Shown: positions 10,880 through 24,869 of the stretch, piece by piece
How positions within the stretch are numbered: position 1 is the stretch's first letter
How the letters are laid out: every line of letters begins with the position of its first letter
Assembly (NCBI GenBank): GCA_008477525.1
Contig: SPDT01000007.1
Span: 1,116,001-1,180,000, forward strand
Direction: 5' to 3'
Source of the DNA: Hypomyces perniciosus
Taxonomy: Eukaryota; Ascomycota; Sordariomycetes; Hypocreales; Hypocreaceae
DNA length: 64,000 nucleotides
The notes under the pieces: generated by a model
Seen by the model: only the letters and a program-made list of their open reading frames with translations
The model's database searches: none
Told to the model about the DNA's origin: nothing
Translations under genes and position numbers: made by a program

Positions 10880-13375
10880 ATGACCCTCGACTTCAATGTC
10901 AACGGCGGGGGCGATGCCTTACTGGACCTGACATTCGAACAGCAGCATCAGCGGGACCGCGCCGCCGCGTATTCCTATCCAACGGCAACTGCTCACTCCA
11001 GTCCAGGGGCATCCTCCTCCGGGATCATCTCGGCCACCGGATCTTGGCCTCTTCCTCTCGATATGAACGCGGGAAGCAATCCTCAGGGGACGGCCTCGAG
11101 CTCTCCCGAGGACCTCCAGGCCAACTCGCCCTTGTCCCACACGTTGAGTCCTCACAGTCAACATTCGCCTTTACAACAGTCTCCGTACCAGACGGCCGCG
11201 AATCCCCTGACCGACTGGGCTCTTCACCATCACCAGCAGGCCCAACAGCAGCAGCAGTTGACCGCACCCGACCTGTCACACTTCATCCAGGAGTCGACGC
11301 TGTTAAACTTCAATGCCTTCCCGGGCTACCAGCCAAGCCCCCTTGATTACCTGCCCCCAACCACGCAGGCTGCCTTGCAGGCCAACTTGCTAGAATCGAC
11401 CTTCAATACGATGCCCCCTTTGGAAGATGCAACACACGCTATGCACTGGGGGAATGCGGGAATGGAGAATTGGCAGGAATTCCAAAACACTCTGCAGATA
11501 GATGGCTTGCCTACCGTTGGCAGCAACTCGCCTACGGGAACGTATCTTGAAGTCCTTTCATTACCATCCTCCATTGGTGATGGTTGGGCCATGGTAGACT
11601 TGGGTCATCACGGCCTGGACCAATTCCAGCAGCCTCAGAACACTGCCATTTTCAATCCTTCACAAACCCTGCACCTGAGAACAAATTCTGATTCTTCGGA
11701 TGGTGCCGGCTCTATTGAATTTGGCAGCTTTGAGGAGATCCCGCCCTTCCCCTACTCGCCCTTCTCGCCAGAGTCAGACGGCCAGGTCGACAACCACCAC
11801 ACCCACCGGAATTGTTACGCTGGTGATGGCCATCATCACCACACTCACAACGATATCAGCCCCGCTGCAGTGGCCGCTCCTGTTCCCATCAAGGCCGAGT
11901 CTTCCACCCGCCACAGCCCCGGCAGTGGAGTCGGATCGTCTTCGCCATCATCAAGCACCACTTCCCGCAGGAACTCGGGTCCTCGCAAGAGCCCAATTGC
12001 CAAGGCCCCCAAGCCGGTTACCCGACGTATCTCCAATGGAAAGAAGGATGGCACCGTTGAGAAGAAGGTGGGTCGCAGAAAGGGACCGCTTTTGCCAGAG
12101 CAGCGAAAGCAAGCCAGCGAGATAAGAAAGCTGCGAGCTTGCCTGCGATGCAAATTCCTTAAGAAGACTTGCGATAAGGGAGAGCCTTGCGCCGGATGTC
12201 AGCCATCGCACGCTCGTCTCTGGCAAGTCCCCTGCACTCGAATTGACATCAAGGACATTGGTTACTTCATGAAGGACTGGAAGGCTGACTACGAGAGGCA
12301 CATGGACCGTGGGGTTTCTGTCTACAACGTCAAGGGTTTCGCCCAGAAGGAGACGTTGATGTGGATCACCCACGGCTACGGTTTTGCACTGCCCGTCATG
12401 GTTCGGGAGGTCTATGTGGCCGACGATAGCTGCTTCTCCGTCGAGTGGGTTGAGTCGTACGTGAACAACCAGGAACCCATCGATTTCGAGGCCCGTACCG
12501 AAAAGTTGGATGTTGGTGCCGAGGGCATCCGCCTTGACGCCCTGTCTGAGTATCTCGACAAGCACATTGACGGCCCATTCGAGGATTTCATTAATGACCA
12601 CTTTGAGGGCACCCCCTTCATTACTGAGATTCTTAAGACATCCCACCGCTATTATGTCAAGGAGAAGATGCCTGTCATTCGCAAGGCTCTCAAGCTGGTT
12701 CTTGCCTACAATCTGACCATGCACATTACCATGGTCCAGAACCCGGGCTCCGAGATGCCTCTGGACGGCCAGATCGACGACGAGGAGTCCAAGTTTTATG
12801 GTCACACTGTCGCCCCCGTCATGATCAACTTCCAGATCAAGTGCGCTCTCGCTGACATGTGGCGCGAGCTCCAGAAGGACATCCTGGAGGAGCTCTCTGC
12901 CCTGTACTCTGGTGTCTACAGCGGTGAGAAGATGAAGAATTGGCCAACCATCTTCCTCTTGGCCTCGATCCTTCTGGCCGTGTGGGAAGAGATGCAGTTT
13001 GACTGCCACTACCGCGTCCCAGACCCAGTGGCGGTGAACAAGTTTTGCAGCGACATGGAGACGACCCCTGTTGGAGTTATTGTGGGTCTGTTCCACGCCA
13101 TCTCCCAGAAGCTCCCAGCCTTCACCGACTGGGATACTCGCCAGCATGGCCATTTGCTTCATAACAATCTTGCCGTTTGTGACGCAATGACTGAAGTGCG
13201 ACAGCATGTCCTCAAGCATGGTAAGTACCCTAGGACCTCACTGCTAGCCGAGCGGCTGCTAACTTGACCTACAGAGGCTTATCTGCGAACCCGGAAAGAA
13301 GCCAAGTTTGACCGCTATGATTTCGACTCGTTGTCAAACAAGTTTTTGTCGAAGCTTGTCATCCGGGCCAACTAA
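10880..13375 (+). CDS. Zn(II)2Cys6 transcription factor
   Basis: Putative nuclear DNA-binding regulator of 813 aa. Exons 10880-13220 and 13275-13375; the 54-nt intron has a GTAAGT donor, a GCTAAC branch and an ACAG acceptor. The first 330 residues are low complexity, rich in Gln, Pro, Ser and His, as in activation regions. A basic stretch (about residues 380-415) precedes the cysteine cluster: C421, C424, C431, C437, C440 and C452. The spacing C-x2-C-x6-C-x5-C-x2-C matches the Gal4 type, but the last gap is 11 residues, longer than the usual 6-8. The C-terminal half (residues 455-810) is rich in helix-forming segments and looks more conserved than the N-terminus. It carries no fungal-TF domain that I can name. 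Its target is unknown. The long gene-free upstream region suggests complex control. Confidence 0.85.
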
Positions 13376-16300
13376 GAGGACGAGCTTACCATGGCTCGTC
13401 TATGGCCTCGTCTTGTCTCATATATCGAATGCTGGTTCCGTTAGAGGAACCAGCCATACTGATCTCTTTTGTTTTTTTCCTTTTTTTTCCCTTTTTTCTA
13501 GGTTTCTCGGTCATCCAGCGACGGCGTTTTGACAAGATTTCCTCCGACAATCTTTGAGAACGACTCTAAAGCTCGCCATCTATTTCACCTTAGCGTTTCT
13601 ATTCTCTTCAATTGTTGGTCGCCGAGATGCAAACACGACGTTATTGCGGAATGTGTTACGAGCTTGATATGACTTTCTTCCACGAATGTATGACACGAAG
13701 GAGAAGAAGCTCTTATTTCCTTTATTCTTTTTTTTTCATTACAGAGGACAGTTTTCATGGGACACACGAACACACATTTTGATGCACATGAAGGAGAGGA
13801 GGAACTCTCGCATATGTTCGTTACGAGATCATGTTGCATGATGTGGCATTTGGGATCGACAGATGACGAGCATGGTTATGCAACATAGACGAACACGCAT
13901 GGGATAGGGCATCTTTGGGCTATGGCGATGATCTGGCCGTGGGCGGAGTGTGCTGATTTGGTATGATGCCTTGACCAGTTGGGCAGTTGGAGCGCGATGG
14001 AAGCGGGTTGCTGCTTGAACATCGCCACGAATAAAGGTTTTGACTAGTGTTAATGAATGCATTTATGCTGTCTATATGTTCTTTTTTATGAAACACATCT
14101 CTCCACGTTATGAATAAGTGATTGGGTTCTTGTGAAGAATCAAGTGTTCATATCTAGATAATAGCAACTTAGTCTTATTATGCGAAGTACGAAGTGGTTA
14201 AGCCAGAATCCATCAACAAAATCCATGACTAGGCGCTCGACGCCGCCATGTAAAGACACATGCTTGGTGGGATAATCTTGATGTCGAGTGTTGTGAGTGA
14301 AGGTAGTTGTCTTGTTGGGTGGGCGTAGGCTCGAGTTCTTGGTAATAGGTAGATAGTTCTTGGCAAAACACAAAAACAAGAGAGGTTCTGTCAAGATGAC
14401 CTCCACAAGAACACAGCGTACTTGTTTGAGTGGAAGTCTTGCCGGATAGGATTGTTATCGGAGGACGAGTATCTCTTCTTCCACGTATCAGGAGTGCTCC
14501 ATAGCTGGTTCAGGTTATGTGCACTTTTCGTGTTGCTGGTATAACCAAGAAAGTAGAATGTTGTTTCCTCTCTGACAACAAAAGTGCCGAGGCGTGTAAG
14601 TGCCGAGTCCAGACCAGCTGACTCGGGGGGCATTGGTTTGGATTTGGGGATATGTCGATTTTGAGCCCCTTATGTAGACCGGAATATTTGACATTTCCTA
14701 TACGTAATTGAAGCCAAATAGCTATCAATGTGTCAGCCGTACCTTGCTATTATCCTAGACCTCCTAATTTAGCAAAAGGCCAGTGTACTCTATACAAGAC
14801 TCAATAACTCGCACTTGCTCATCATTTCTCCACTATCTCTTTCTCTCATACTATCTTTACACAAGATTCTCAATATTCTATCGCCTTGGTCATCATGCAT
14901 TCCTTCTTTTATTGAAGAGATTGACTGTAGTCCATTTGATCCAGATTGCTTCTGCACGAGAGAATTCCAAGATTTCAGACACGAGTTCAAGCCACGCGCT
15001 CTTGGAAATTGTCCCGTACCCGAGGTTCTTCATGCCGAGAGGGAGATGGAACTCACATGTGAGCCTTGGGCAGTTGGCAATAATTTTCAAGACCATATCT
15101 CGCGGTAATAGTAACATATGTATGTAGGTGAAGAGCGACTGAGCGAATAAGTCAGTAATTGAATCAATTCGGTTTCCTTTTCTGTAACTTGACTATAAGT
15201 CAGTTCGCAGCAACGTGTTGAAATATTCTTGGTGGGAGGAGAAACGAAGCGTGCTCCTTTTCCTACTTTCCTTTGTCATGTCGTCAATCGTGATAGAATC
15301 CAACATTACCAGAGTGGAAAGGGTAGGTCCTTAATTTTACGAGCTGTGAGTTGAAGCTTAGAAGAAGAGGAAGGAATAGCTGCAGAAAAGAAGAAGGATA
15401 GATGGTATTTGGTCCCTTCGATTGTGACAACCTTTCCCCCCATCACCATAATGCACAAAAAAAAGCACTTGATACTACGGAGTAAGTGAATCAACTACCC
15501 AGTGGAATGTCTTCTGCGGTCCTTGCATTCCTCTCCTTATCGTGATATCGTTATCAATGACGTCGTCACTCTGAGATACCGACGCTGGTCCGAACCCCCC
15601 TGCGTTCGGTCACCCCGCATTTTGGTTCCGCTGACACCGATTGACTCGTTTGCGCGGGTCATATCGGATTCGCATACCATTCCTGAGGGAATGCGGCGGT
15701 GGATGCATTCAGGTTCAGCGCCGTTATTGATGATTGTTCCCTGTTCCTGACACGATGCATTTTGTCAAAGCTTGTTCTTGGTTGGTTGAAGCTGAGTGTC
15801 TCAAAGGTGCCTGAGGGCTCACAAGACGCGGAGGAGGAGACGTCACTTGGCCCACATGATGCCAGTATGCCAGGGGACGATCAGGCAGGCTGGCAGGCTA
15901 TCAGCATTTGAATGACAGGCTGCATTTCGATCAAAAACGAAGCCTAAGAGAGTTTCCGCCTTAACTGCCTAGGCTATCAGTACCATTCTGTTTTACCTCT
16001 GCGGCGAGGCCGTCGCCACGCGGAAAAAGGGAATGACTGATCAGAACAAACAGCAAACATCGAGAGCCATGATGACACATCCAGCTCGGAGCACGTAGTA
16101 CGGACCCACCCCCGTTTCGATAGTCCACTGTGGGTACGTACTCTCCAGACCGAAAGCAGGTCCACAGTACCTTGTGTCTCACCGAGCTGATGCGTGCGGC
16201 TGTGGTACTGAAAACAAACAACTTGTCCCCTTATCAATGAGTCGGTGGTTCTGGAGCCTTCTGGGTGGTTGCCACTGATTGGCCCATGAATCATTCCACC

Positions 16301-16568
16301 GCAACTGCAGCGCCACTCCAGCGTAATCAAGTCACTGCGCCTCCCCACTTGCCTGCAGCCCGCCTTTCCTGCCTGCCACTTGAATCAACCCAACGAACCA
16401 AGGCAGGCACCGCCCTTCTCGCTACTTAAACTCCTCTCGCCCTTTGCCAACCTTTCCCTCTCTTCCTCCTCAGACACATCACCTTCGCTCTCCTTCGTTG
16501 AGAACAACATTGCATACATCACCTTGATTTCCCCGACCATCTACACAGCGATACCCAGAACTGTCACC
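13376..16568. other. 3.2-kb gene-free stretch; polyubiquitin promoter at its end
   Basis: Contains the T-rich 3' region of the Zn2Cys6 gene (T runs at 13465-13500), small unconvincing frames, and the polyubiquitin promoter in the last 350 bases. That promoter becomes C/T-rich from about 16420 to the ATG. No other gene is supported. Confidence 0.55.
16249..16261. promoter_or_regulatory. Heat-shock-element-like site upstream of polyubiquitin
   Basis: The 13-mer reads TTC-nn-GAG-nn-TTC, one base from the consensus Hsf1 array TTCnnGAAnnTTC. A stress-response-like CCCCT word sits at 16227-16231. The site lies about 310 bases upstream of the polyubiquitin ATG. Yeast UBI4 is known to be induced through such elements; the role here is inferred from sequence only. 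Confidence 0.35.
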
Positions 16569-17607
<1,039 letters not shown>

Positions 17608-18217
17608 AGACTCCTTTCGTTGTACATGATGACGTTCACACGACTGGCTTGATGGCGTTTGTGGTTACAGCATATTACTTTGGGAATTGACCTGGGAATG
17701 GTCTACAATGATATCTTCTCATTAGCACAGTCTTAGGCGCTAAAGCGCCCAGCAATACAAGCTCCCGCAAATCTAAGCGGCTTTCACTTGTAACATTTGT
17801 CCTATTCGAAGTGAAATTGAAAACGTGTTCTCTCTCCAACATCCAAGTGGTAACCTAGCTGCGTACTATCGGAGTATGGATGGATGCCTCGCCACTGTGG
17901 CGCATGTCTTTCTAGTAGCACTGACGTCGGTGGGGTAGAGCACCACAACCTCGTAGCATTCATTCCGTTGACTGAAATTGCTTCTATCCTTTCCAACACA
18001 ATGCGCCACTCCAACCTCCCAGCTAGTCTGAGATGGCCATGAATATCTGTCGTGCCTGGAGTTGCCATTGTCAAATTGAGCCATTTCTGCCCCCTTGACA
18101 ATTGCCCTCATTCTTGAAATCTTTGGCACTCTTCCTCCAGCCTTTGAACGAGATTGGAAGTTGCCTATCATCAAACGACCTTACCACCAAACAGGTCGAT
18201 AGCCTGATGACTAGGCC
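17608..18217. other. Intergenic, polyubiquitin 3' region and BRAP2 upstream region
   Basis: 610 bases between two plus-strand genes. Only short antisense frames without domains are present. No repeat or RNA gene is evident. Confidence 0.6.
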
Positions 18218-20399
18218 ATGACTTCGTACTTCTTCCACGTCAAATTTGAGCTGTACCCTACACCGAACCCGGCTGCGAAAAGCGAAGAGTTGACGGCAGT
18301 CGACAGCAGCAATATCTGGCTGCCTCCGAGAGAAACAAGCATCTTTGACGATTTTCCTGCGCACTCTCGATCCGACCCCCTACTCTCGTACGATATCTCT
18401 GTAACGAACAGACGTGGACAGATATCGCGCAGGTCTACGACGACGTCGGATTGGCAAAATACAACTATTACTGCGACCCCGGATTCGGGCGTAATAGACT
18501 GTGGGGCGCCGCGTGTGCCGACGAGGGAGAGCGGGCAGAGGATCGAAATTGTATCGGAGCGGCAGTGGCTAGAGAGGACGAACAGTTCTCCTCCACCACC
18601 GCCGAGCGCTGCTGCTATACGACCGCAAACGGCGGTTCAGGACTGGCGCTTTGGACGGGTGACCATCGAGACGGTCGACCCCATTATGTACGAGACGACT
18701 ATGGCCGGTGAGGCCAGCAAAGCAACGGGGCCGTCAGCAGCACCCACATTAGGACCGTCCTTTGGCGGTGCGGGGACGGCGACCAAAGCGGAGTGCGTCC
18801 CGTTGGAGACAAAGAATACAGAGGTTGGATGGGGTATCGTGCATTTCTACAGGGAAGGAGAGGAGACGCCGGAGCTACATGCTGCTACGACTGGGGAAGA
18901 GGATGAATCCGAGACAAATACGGATGGTTGTACTACACTGTGTATACCTGCTGTGCCGGCGTACATGTCTCCCGGAGACTTTTTGGGGTTTTTGGGCGAA
19001 CGGTGGCGAAGCGATATCAGTCACTGTCGGATGGTCATGACCTCGCGCATGAACCGATATCTTGTCCTGCTCAAGTTTCGAGATGGCGTACGCGCCAAGG
19101 AATGGAGAAGAGAATACGATGGGAGGGTCTTCAATTCCATGGAGGTGAGTGTGGTTCCCTGGTTTGCTTCCTGTGGAAAATGCATGTATGCTGACATCAT
19201 GCTAGTCACAGGCCTGCCATGTCGTGTTTGTTAGGAGCATCACATTTGAGACGCCTACACTATCTAGCGGACACGATCATGCCATGGCCTCAACTTCAAC
19301 AGTAGTCTCTAATAGCCTCAAACCCTTCCCGCCTCCGACGCCAAACCTCGTGGAGCTGCCAACCTGCCCGGTCTGCCTAGAGAGAATGGACGAGACGAAC
19401 GGCCTGATGACAATACCATGCTCGCATGTCTTTCACTGCACCTGTTTGCAAAACTGGAAAGGAGCCGGTTGCCCGGTCTGCCGATTTACCAATCCCTCGG
19501 AGCTAAACGATCCCTCGAACCCGTACAGTCTGCCATTTGGAGGATCGGCCTCAAATCTCTGCACCGTATGCGACTGCGCAGACGACCTCTGGATCTGTTT
19601 GATATGCGGTTACTTGGGATGTGGACGATACAAGGGAGGACATGCCAAAGATCACTGGAAAGAAACGGCGCATTGCTTCGCCTTGGAGCTTGAGACGCAG
19701 CATGTCTGGGATTATGCGGGTGATATGTGGGTGCATCGGCTCATCCGGGATAAAGGTGATGGCAAAGTTGTGGAACTTCCTGGAAGAAGCAATCACGACG
19801 TACAGAATGAAGAGGGGGATGTTGTGCCGCGTGCAAAATTAGACAGCATCGGCCTGGAGTACACGCACCTCATTACCAGTCAGCTTGAGTCGCAGCGGGC
19901 GTATTACGAGGAAATGCTGAGCAAAGCCGTGGACAAGGCGTCAAAAGCGTCGGCGACGGCCGAAAATGCGGCAGGTCAAATGTCGGCCGCCATGGATAAG
20001 CTGGCCGATCTGGACCGAAAATACACGGCACTAAGCCAAGACACGATCCCCCAGCTGGAGCGGGAGCTGGAGCGGGAGCGGAACAAGGCCAAGAAGGGCG
20101 AAAACCTGGCGCGTAGCCTCGGCCAGTCGTTGCAGGAGGAAAAACGGCTGAACGAAGGGCTTATGAAGCGCATCGAACACCTCGGCACGGACACCGAGGC
20201 ATTGCGGAAGCAGTTGGGGGAGTTCAGTGCAGAAAATGCGGAGCTGAAGGAGATGAATCGAGACCTGACCATGTTTATCTCGGGCCAGGAGAAACTGAAG
20301 GAGCTGGAGAATGAAGGAAAGATTGGCGAAGGGGAGATTGAGGGAGGGACTGTAAGTGTGCCAGAGAAGAAGAATACTAGGCGGAAGGGGAAGAGATGA
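18218..20399 (+). CDS. ETP1: BRAP2/Etp1-type RING E3 ubiquitin ligase
   Basis: Cytosolic RING protein of the BRCA1-associated protein 2 family; the yeast member Etp1 is linked to ethanol tolerance and the human one to Ras signalling. Exons 18218-19144 and 19206-20399 give 706 aa; the intron has a GTGAGT donor and a GCTAG acceptor. Domains in order: a variable N-terminus, an RRM-like BRAP2 domain around residues 240-325, a RING-H2 starting at C363 (CPVC...CSHVFH...CPVC), a UBP-type zinc finger from C428 (CTVCDC...CGYLGCGRY...HCFALE), then a long Glu/Lys/Arg-rich coiled coil (about 530-690) and a basic tail. All zinc ligands of both fingers appear intact. The UBP finger binds the free ubiquitin C-terminus in related proteins. 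Polyubiquitin lies just upstream, but I infer no functional linkage from that. Confidence 0.95.
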
Positions 20400-21446
20400 A
20401 CGCCAGTGTACGAAGTACGAAGGACTCCGTATAGTAGTTAAGCACGAGGGCCCGAGTATGAAACAAGGGCGGTTCTGTTTCATGCTGATTGTGGCTGTAT
20501 GACTTCATGCAAGGGCAACGTTGGTAGGTGATTCCATGCTTGATGCTATTTTTAGCGGGAGCCGAGATAGTATTGTCTGGTGAGAACTTTTTTTTTGCCA
20601 AGGTCCTAGGCATAATAAAAATGGAATTTCGCAGATTGAAGCTCGGCACAGAATTACGATCTAAACAAGCCGTAATGCAATGTGTAGATGTCGGTGATGT
20701 GTGCTCCGTAGTGGCAATTAACTCTATCGATCGCCTTTTAGTACATGCCACTAAATCTAAATGCCTTAGCACATACGGAGTACTTCGTAGATAGTATTCG
20801 GGACGCTCGACGACAGCCCTGCTGTTCTTGTTTTGTTCAGCATCATGGATCGGGAAATCGAATACTACTACGAAGTACTACGAAGTAATAGAGAAGATGT
20901 ATGAATTACTTTCAAATCTGCCAAGGGTTCCATGGGTAATATCCGCAGTAAAATTTCGTCTTCCCTTTCTCGTTTGTCGGAGTGGGCCTCAAGCACATGT
21001 CAATTTCCATCGAACCCATGATAGTAGTACTACTCTGTACTCCGTACTGCTACTAATGATCAAGGGAGCCAGCCTACTTAATAACCCGAACCCTCCATAG
21101 CACCGCGGCGCTGATAGTGGACCTTCAGCCGTTCGTCCGCTAGAAATCGATTGATTGATTGCTTCTGGGGCCAGGGAGGGTACATACGAGTACATGAGCA
21201 CGAAAATTGCTGTGTGAATACTAATAGAGCTAACCAACAACCAGCGACTTGATAAAGTTGGGGTCGATTAGCGCACATTCTGTCGCCAACGTGAGCCCCT
21301 CCTTCTTTTGTCAACATCATCATCCAGACACCTTCTTGCGTCAAACACCACAGAAAACAACTCGATCTCTCCTAGATCATCGCTGCCAGCTAAGCTACTA
21401 GCGAGCTTGCTTTAGTGGCCGCAGCCGAAAGAAAAATTCAGCAGCC
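20400..21446. other. Intergenic, about 1 kb with palindromic words
   Basis: No gene seen. The stretch holds several copies of the TACGAAGTAC and TACGGAGTAC words (20405-20430, 20771-20790, 20862-20890, 21035-21050) and the promoter of the following acyltransferase. Confidence 0.6.
20862..20890. repeat. Tandem TACTACGAAG words (dispersed palindromic family)
   Basis: Two adjacent copies of ACTACGAAGT in an AT-rich context. The same word recurs at many intergenic places in this window; see the separate finding. Confidence 0.6.
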
Positions 21447-23877
21447 ATGGCCTCGCACGGCGGCACAGAGAAGGCGGCTGCTTCGGGCTCAGAGCCCCAG
21501 GACGAAGCTGCCGCCGGGCCTGCGCCGCCGCAAAAGGAGCTTTACCCCATGGTCAACTGGAAATACGACCTTTTCCTCTACATAATGGGCAACCTGGTGA
21601 ACCTGTTCTTCAGAGAAGTCGTGCCGCGCGGATCGTGGAGGGTACCGCAGTCAGGGCCTGTGCTCTTTGTCGCGGCGCCACATGCAAACCAAGTGAGCTG
21701 ATGCGTCCCTCTCTGTCTGATATCTGGCAATAATTTGTGCGCAACGTTGCTGACACACGCTGGCCCAATTGGGCCCTACGTCTTTATAGTTCGTTGATGC
21801 CATTCTTTTGCAGAGGACCCTGAGGTTGGATGCAAACCGTCGAGTGTCGCTGCTCATCGCCCAGAAGTCTGTCCATGGCTTCATCGGCTGGGGATCCCGT
21901 CAGGTCGGCTCCGTGCCTGTCGGACGAGCGCAAGATACTGCCAAGGCCGGGATGGGCACTATCTACCTCCCCGATCCGGTCAATGACCCGACGCTGATTC
22001 GAGGTGTGGGCACAAAGTTCGGCGAGGGCGAGGGAGAACTCCAGGGCATGTTGTTCTTGCCGCCGGGTAAGAAAACAGCAGCCGCGAGCGTCAACATTGA
22101 CAAGATCCTCGGCCCGGAGGAGATTCGAATCAAGAGGCCGTTCAAGGGCAAGCTGGCGTTGCAGCAGCTTACTGGACGGGATGACATTGATGAGGAAGGC
22201 CGTTTCACCAACAAGGACATCAAGGGCCCGGCGCCGGGATTCAAGGGCACCAAGTTTAAGCTTGCCCCCCATACGGACCAGACCAAAGTCTATGAGGCCG
22301 TCTTTGCGCGACTGAGGAATGGCGGCTGTGTGGGTATCTTCCCGGAAGGCGGTAGCCACGATCGCACAGAGCTGCTCCCCATCAAGGCCGGCGTCGCTAT
22401 CATGGCCCTTGGCGCCCTGGCTGAGGACCCCAACTGCGGACTCAAGATTGTGCCCGTAGGCATGAACTACTTCCATCCTCACAAGTTCCGCTCGCGTGCC
22501 GTCATTGAGTTCGGAGCACCCTTTGAGATCCCGCCGGAAGTGGTAAAAATGTACCAGAACAATCAGCGCAGAGAGGCTATTGGGCAGGTCATTGATACGG
22601 TGTATCAGGCTCTAAGCTCTGTCACGGTCTCTGCGCCGGACTACGATACGTTGATGATGATTCAGGCTGCGAGACGACTGTACAATCCCACAGGCAAGAA
22701 GCTACCACTCCCTGTTGTCGTTGAGCTCAACCGCCGCTTGGCTCTGGGCTACGAACGCTATAAGGATGATGAACGGATATCGTCTCTATTCAACAGCGTC
22801 AAGGAATACAATTCACAGCTGCGGTACCTGAATTTGAAGGATCATCAGGTGCAATATGCAACCATGTCCATCTTCAAGGTCATTGTCTTCTTCATTTACC
22901 GATCTATCAAGCTGTTGATTCTCTTCATCTTCACGGTTCCTGGACTACTTCTCTTCTCCCCCGTCTTTGTTGCTACAAGGATCATCAGTCGGCAAAAGGC
23001 CAAGACGGCGCTGGCGGGCTCGACTGTCAAGATCCGCGGCCGCGACGTCATGGCTACGTGGAAGATCCTGGTGGCCTGCGGCTTAGCTCCGACGCTGTAC
23101 CACTTCTACTGCATCCTCATAGTTGCCAAAGCGTGGCATAACCGTTTGTGGGGTTACTTGCCCGAATCAGTACCGTTGTGGCTGGTGTATCTGGCCATTT
23201 GGCCGGCCATGCTTGGTAGCACAATTGCGGCCCTGCGGTTCGGAGAGGTTGGAATGGACATTTTCAAGTCCCTGCGGCCACTGGTGCTATGCTTGGTGCC
23301 ATCATCAACTTTCAACATTCACAAGTTGAAGCTACGGCGGGCAGAGCTCAGCTCTCAGGTGACGGAGCTCATCAACACACTCGGGCCGGAGATGTTCCCT
23401 GACTTTGACAAGACACGGCTGGTCCCCGAGCTGTCGCATCTCGAAGCAGGGTCACAGGTGTCACCGCCGCAATCGCGTATGCGCCGCGACAGCGATCAGT
23501 CGAGCATTGGCGTGGACCCAGAGACCCCGCCTCCGCTGTCACGTCGTAGCACGACGCAATCCAGTCGCGCGTTGCCGCGAAACGACTCTTTCAGCAACAT
23601 TGGGAAAATTGGCTTCTTCTCGACGCGGCCACCGTCACGGTCTAGGAGTCGTTCGAGCAGTGCTGGAGGTGGTCTGGGGTCTAGTGCATTCCCGATCAGT
23701 GCGTTTACGACGCTGGATTCGGCCGAGGGTTTCAATGAGGCGAGTCGCAAGATTAGGGAGGCGATGAAGGATAGGCGGAAGAAGTCGGAGAAGGTTAAGC
23801 CGGAGAGTGGCCCGGATGATGAGGAGAGTGATAGTGAGGAGGAGGAGTATGATGAGGCGAGGAAGAAGAACATATAA
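21447..23877 (+). CDS. SCT1: Glycerol-3-phosphate/DHAP O-acyltransferase (Sct1/Gpt2 type)
   Basis: ER membrane enzyme that makes lysophosphatidic acid, the first step of glycerolipid synthesis. Exons 21447-21692 and 21790-23877 give 777 aa; the 97-nt intron (GTGAGC...TATAG) falls inside the active-site motif between Gln82 and Phe83. Acyltransferase motif I is PHANQFVD with His79 and Asp85; motif III is FPEGGSHD starting at Phe266, followed by a KAG segment. Membrane segments lie near residues 440-485, 505-530 and 540-565. The C-terminus (from about residue 610) is Ser/Arg-rich and acidic, as in yeast Sct1/Gpt2, where it is phosphorylated. The large insert between motifs (about 130-230) is typical of the fungal form. 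I cannot tell the SCT1 and GPT2 paralogues apart. Confidence 0.93.
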
Positions 23878-24869
23878 CGCTGGGTAGGCTGGCCATGATG
23901 AAGAGGAGGATTTCTTTACTGGGGTAATGGATATGAATTACGAATAAGCATTATGTATTTGGGGGGTGTTCGTGCTGATAATGAATGTTCATGTTTCGCA
24001 AGTTAAAAAACCGGGCTCATGATGACCATGATTAATGTAAGAACTATTGGTTGTTAAGTAGCTCGGAGAAGTCCGTTGATGCAGCTGTTTTGTATTATTA
24101 CAAACACAAGAGTAAGCATAGTGGGAACTACTGGCATGGAAATGCCGCGATTATGGGGCTAATACACGTAATACTAATCGGAGGTTGTGTGGGAGGAAGA
24201 GGATCTGATAACTCCTAGTAGTACTCCGTACTAGTACTACTAGTATGCTTACTTGTATCTACCTATGTAGTATACCTATCCAGCAGCTTACGCGGAGGGT
24301 AAGAATGCTCGGAGATAAGCGACAATACTCGGCATTTTGTTGGTTCCAGGTGTTGGGATTGGAGCGGTGATTTTTAGGGTCTTTTTTAGGGAAGAATCCA
24401 AGGCGGTGATGGTAATACGAGTAGTAGTATAAAGAGGACTGTGACTAACTTTTCTTCTTTTCTCATTCTTACTCCTGCTTTGATGGGCTATCATTGCCAA
24501 CTTTTTGATTCCGCGACATACTCGTATTATCTGTCTTCTTGATGACAACCCTCAGCATCATAGATACTACCTACGGAGTACTACTAGTAGTAATAGCGCA
24601 AGATCTGATAATTTTGTGCAAGCTCCCCCGCACTCTGCACAACGCATCGGCTTTGGAACCGAACCAAGAGATTTTATCAATCAAAGATCCAAGAATAAGC
24701 CAAGCCTATTACTACTAGTTACTAGTAGTGGTAGAAGGTTCCCTCGCGGAGAAAGAGAGGGATCTCCGAGCATCTCGAGAGGGGGCGTGGCGGAAAGCAT
24801 TTCCACACCCCTACTGTGTGGCCCTTTTTAAATTCCGATTTTCCACATTTCTTCTTCTCTCTTTTCGTC
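23878..24869. other. Intergenic, about 1 kb with palindromic words
   Basis: No gene seen. Includes clusters of TAGTACTCCGTACTA-type words (24211-24246, 24561-24594) and the promoter of the next gene with a TTTTTAAA word near 24822. Confidence 0.6.
24211..24246. repeat. Cluster of TACTCCGTA / ACTAGTAGT words
   Basis: The stretch is nearly a palindrome: CTAGTAGTACTCCGTAC followed by TAGTACTACTAG. It belongs to the dispersed intergenic word family described in the findings. A related cluster is at 24561-24594. Confidence 0.6.

Noticed and set aside
10648..11346. 232-codon plus-strand frame overlapping the start of the Zn2Cys6 gene
   Set aside because: Different frame from the real gene; it covers the C/T-rich leader and the Gln/Pro-rich N-terminus and shows no motif.
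11951..13219. 422-codon minus-strand frame
   Set aside because: It is the antisense shadow of the Zn2Cys6 gene, whose frame is supported by the cysteine cluster and a clean intron.
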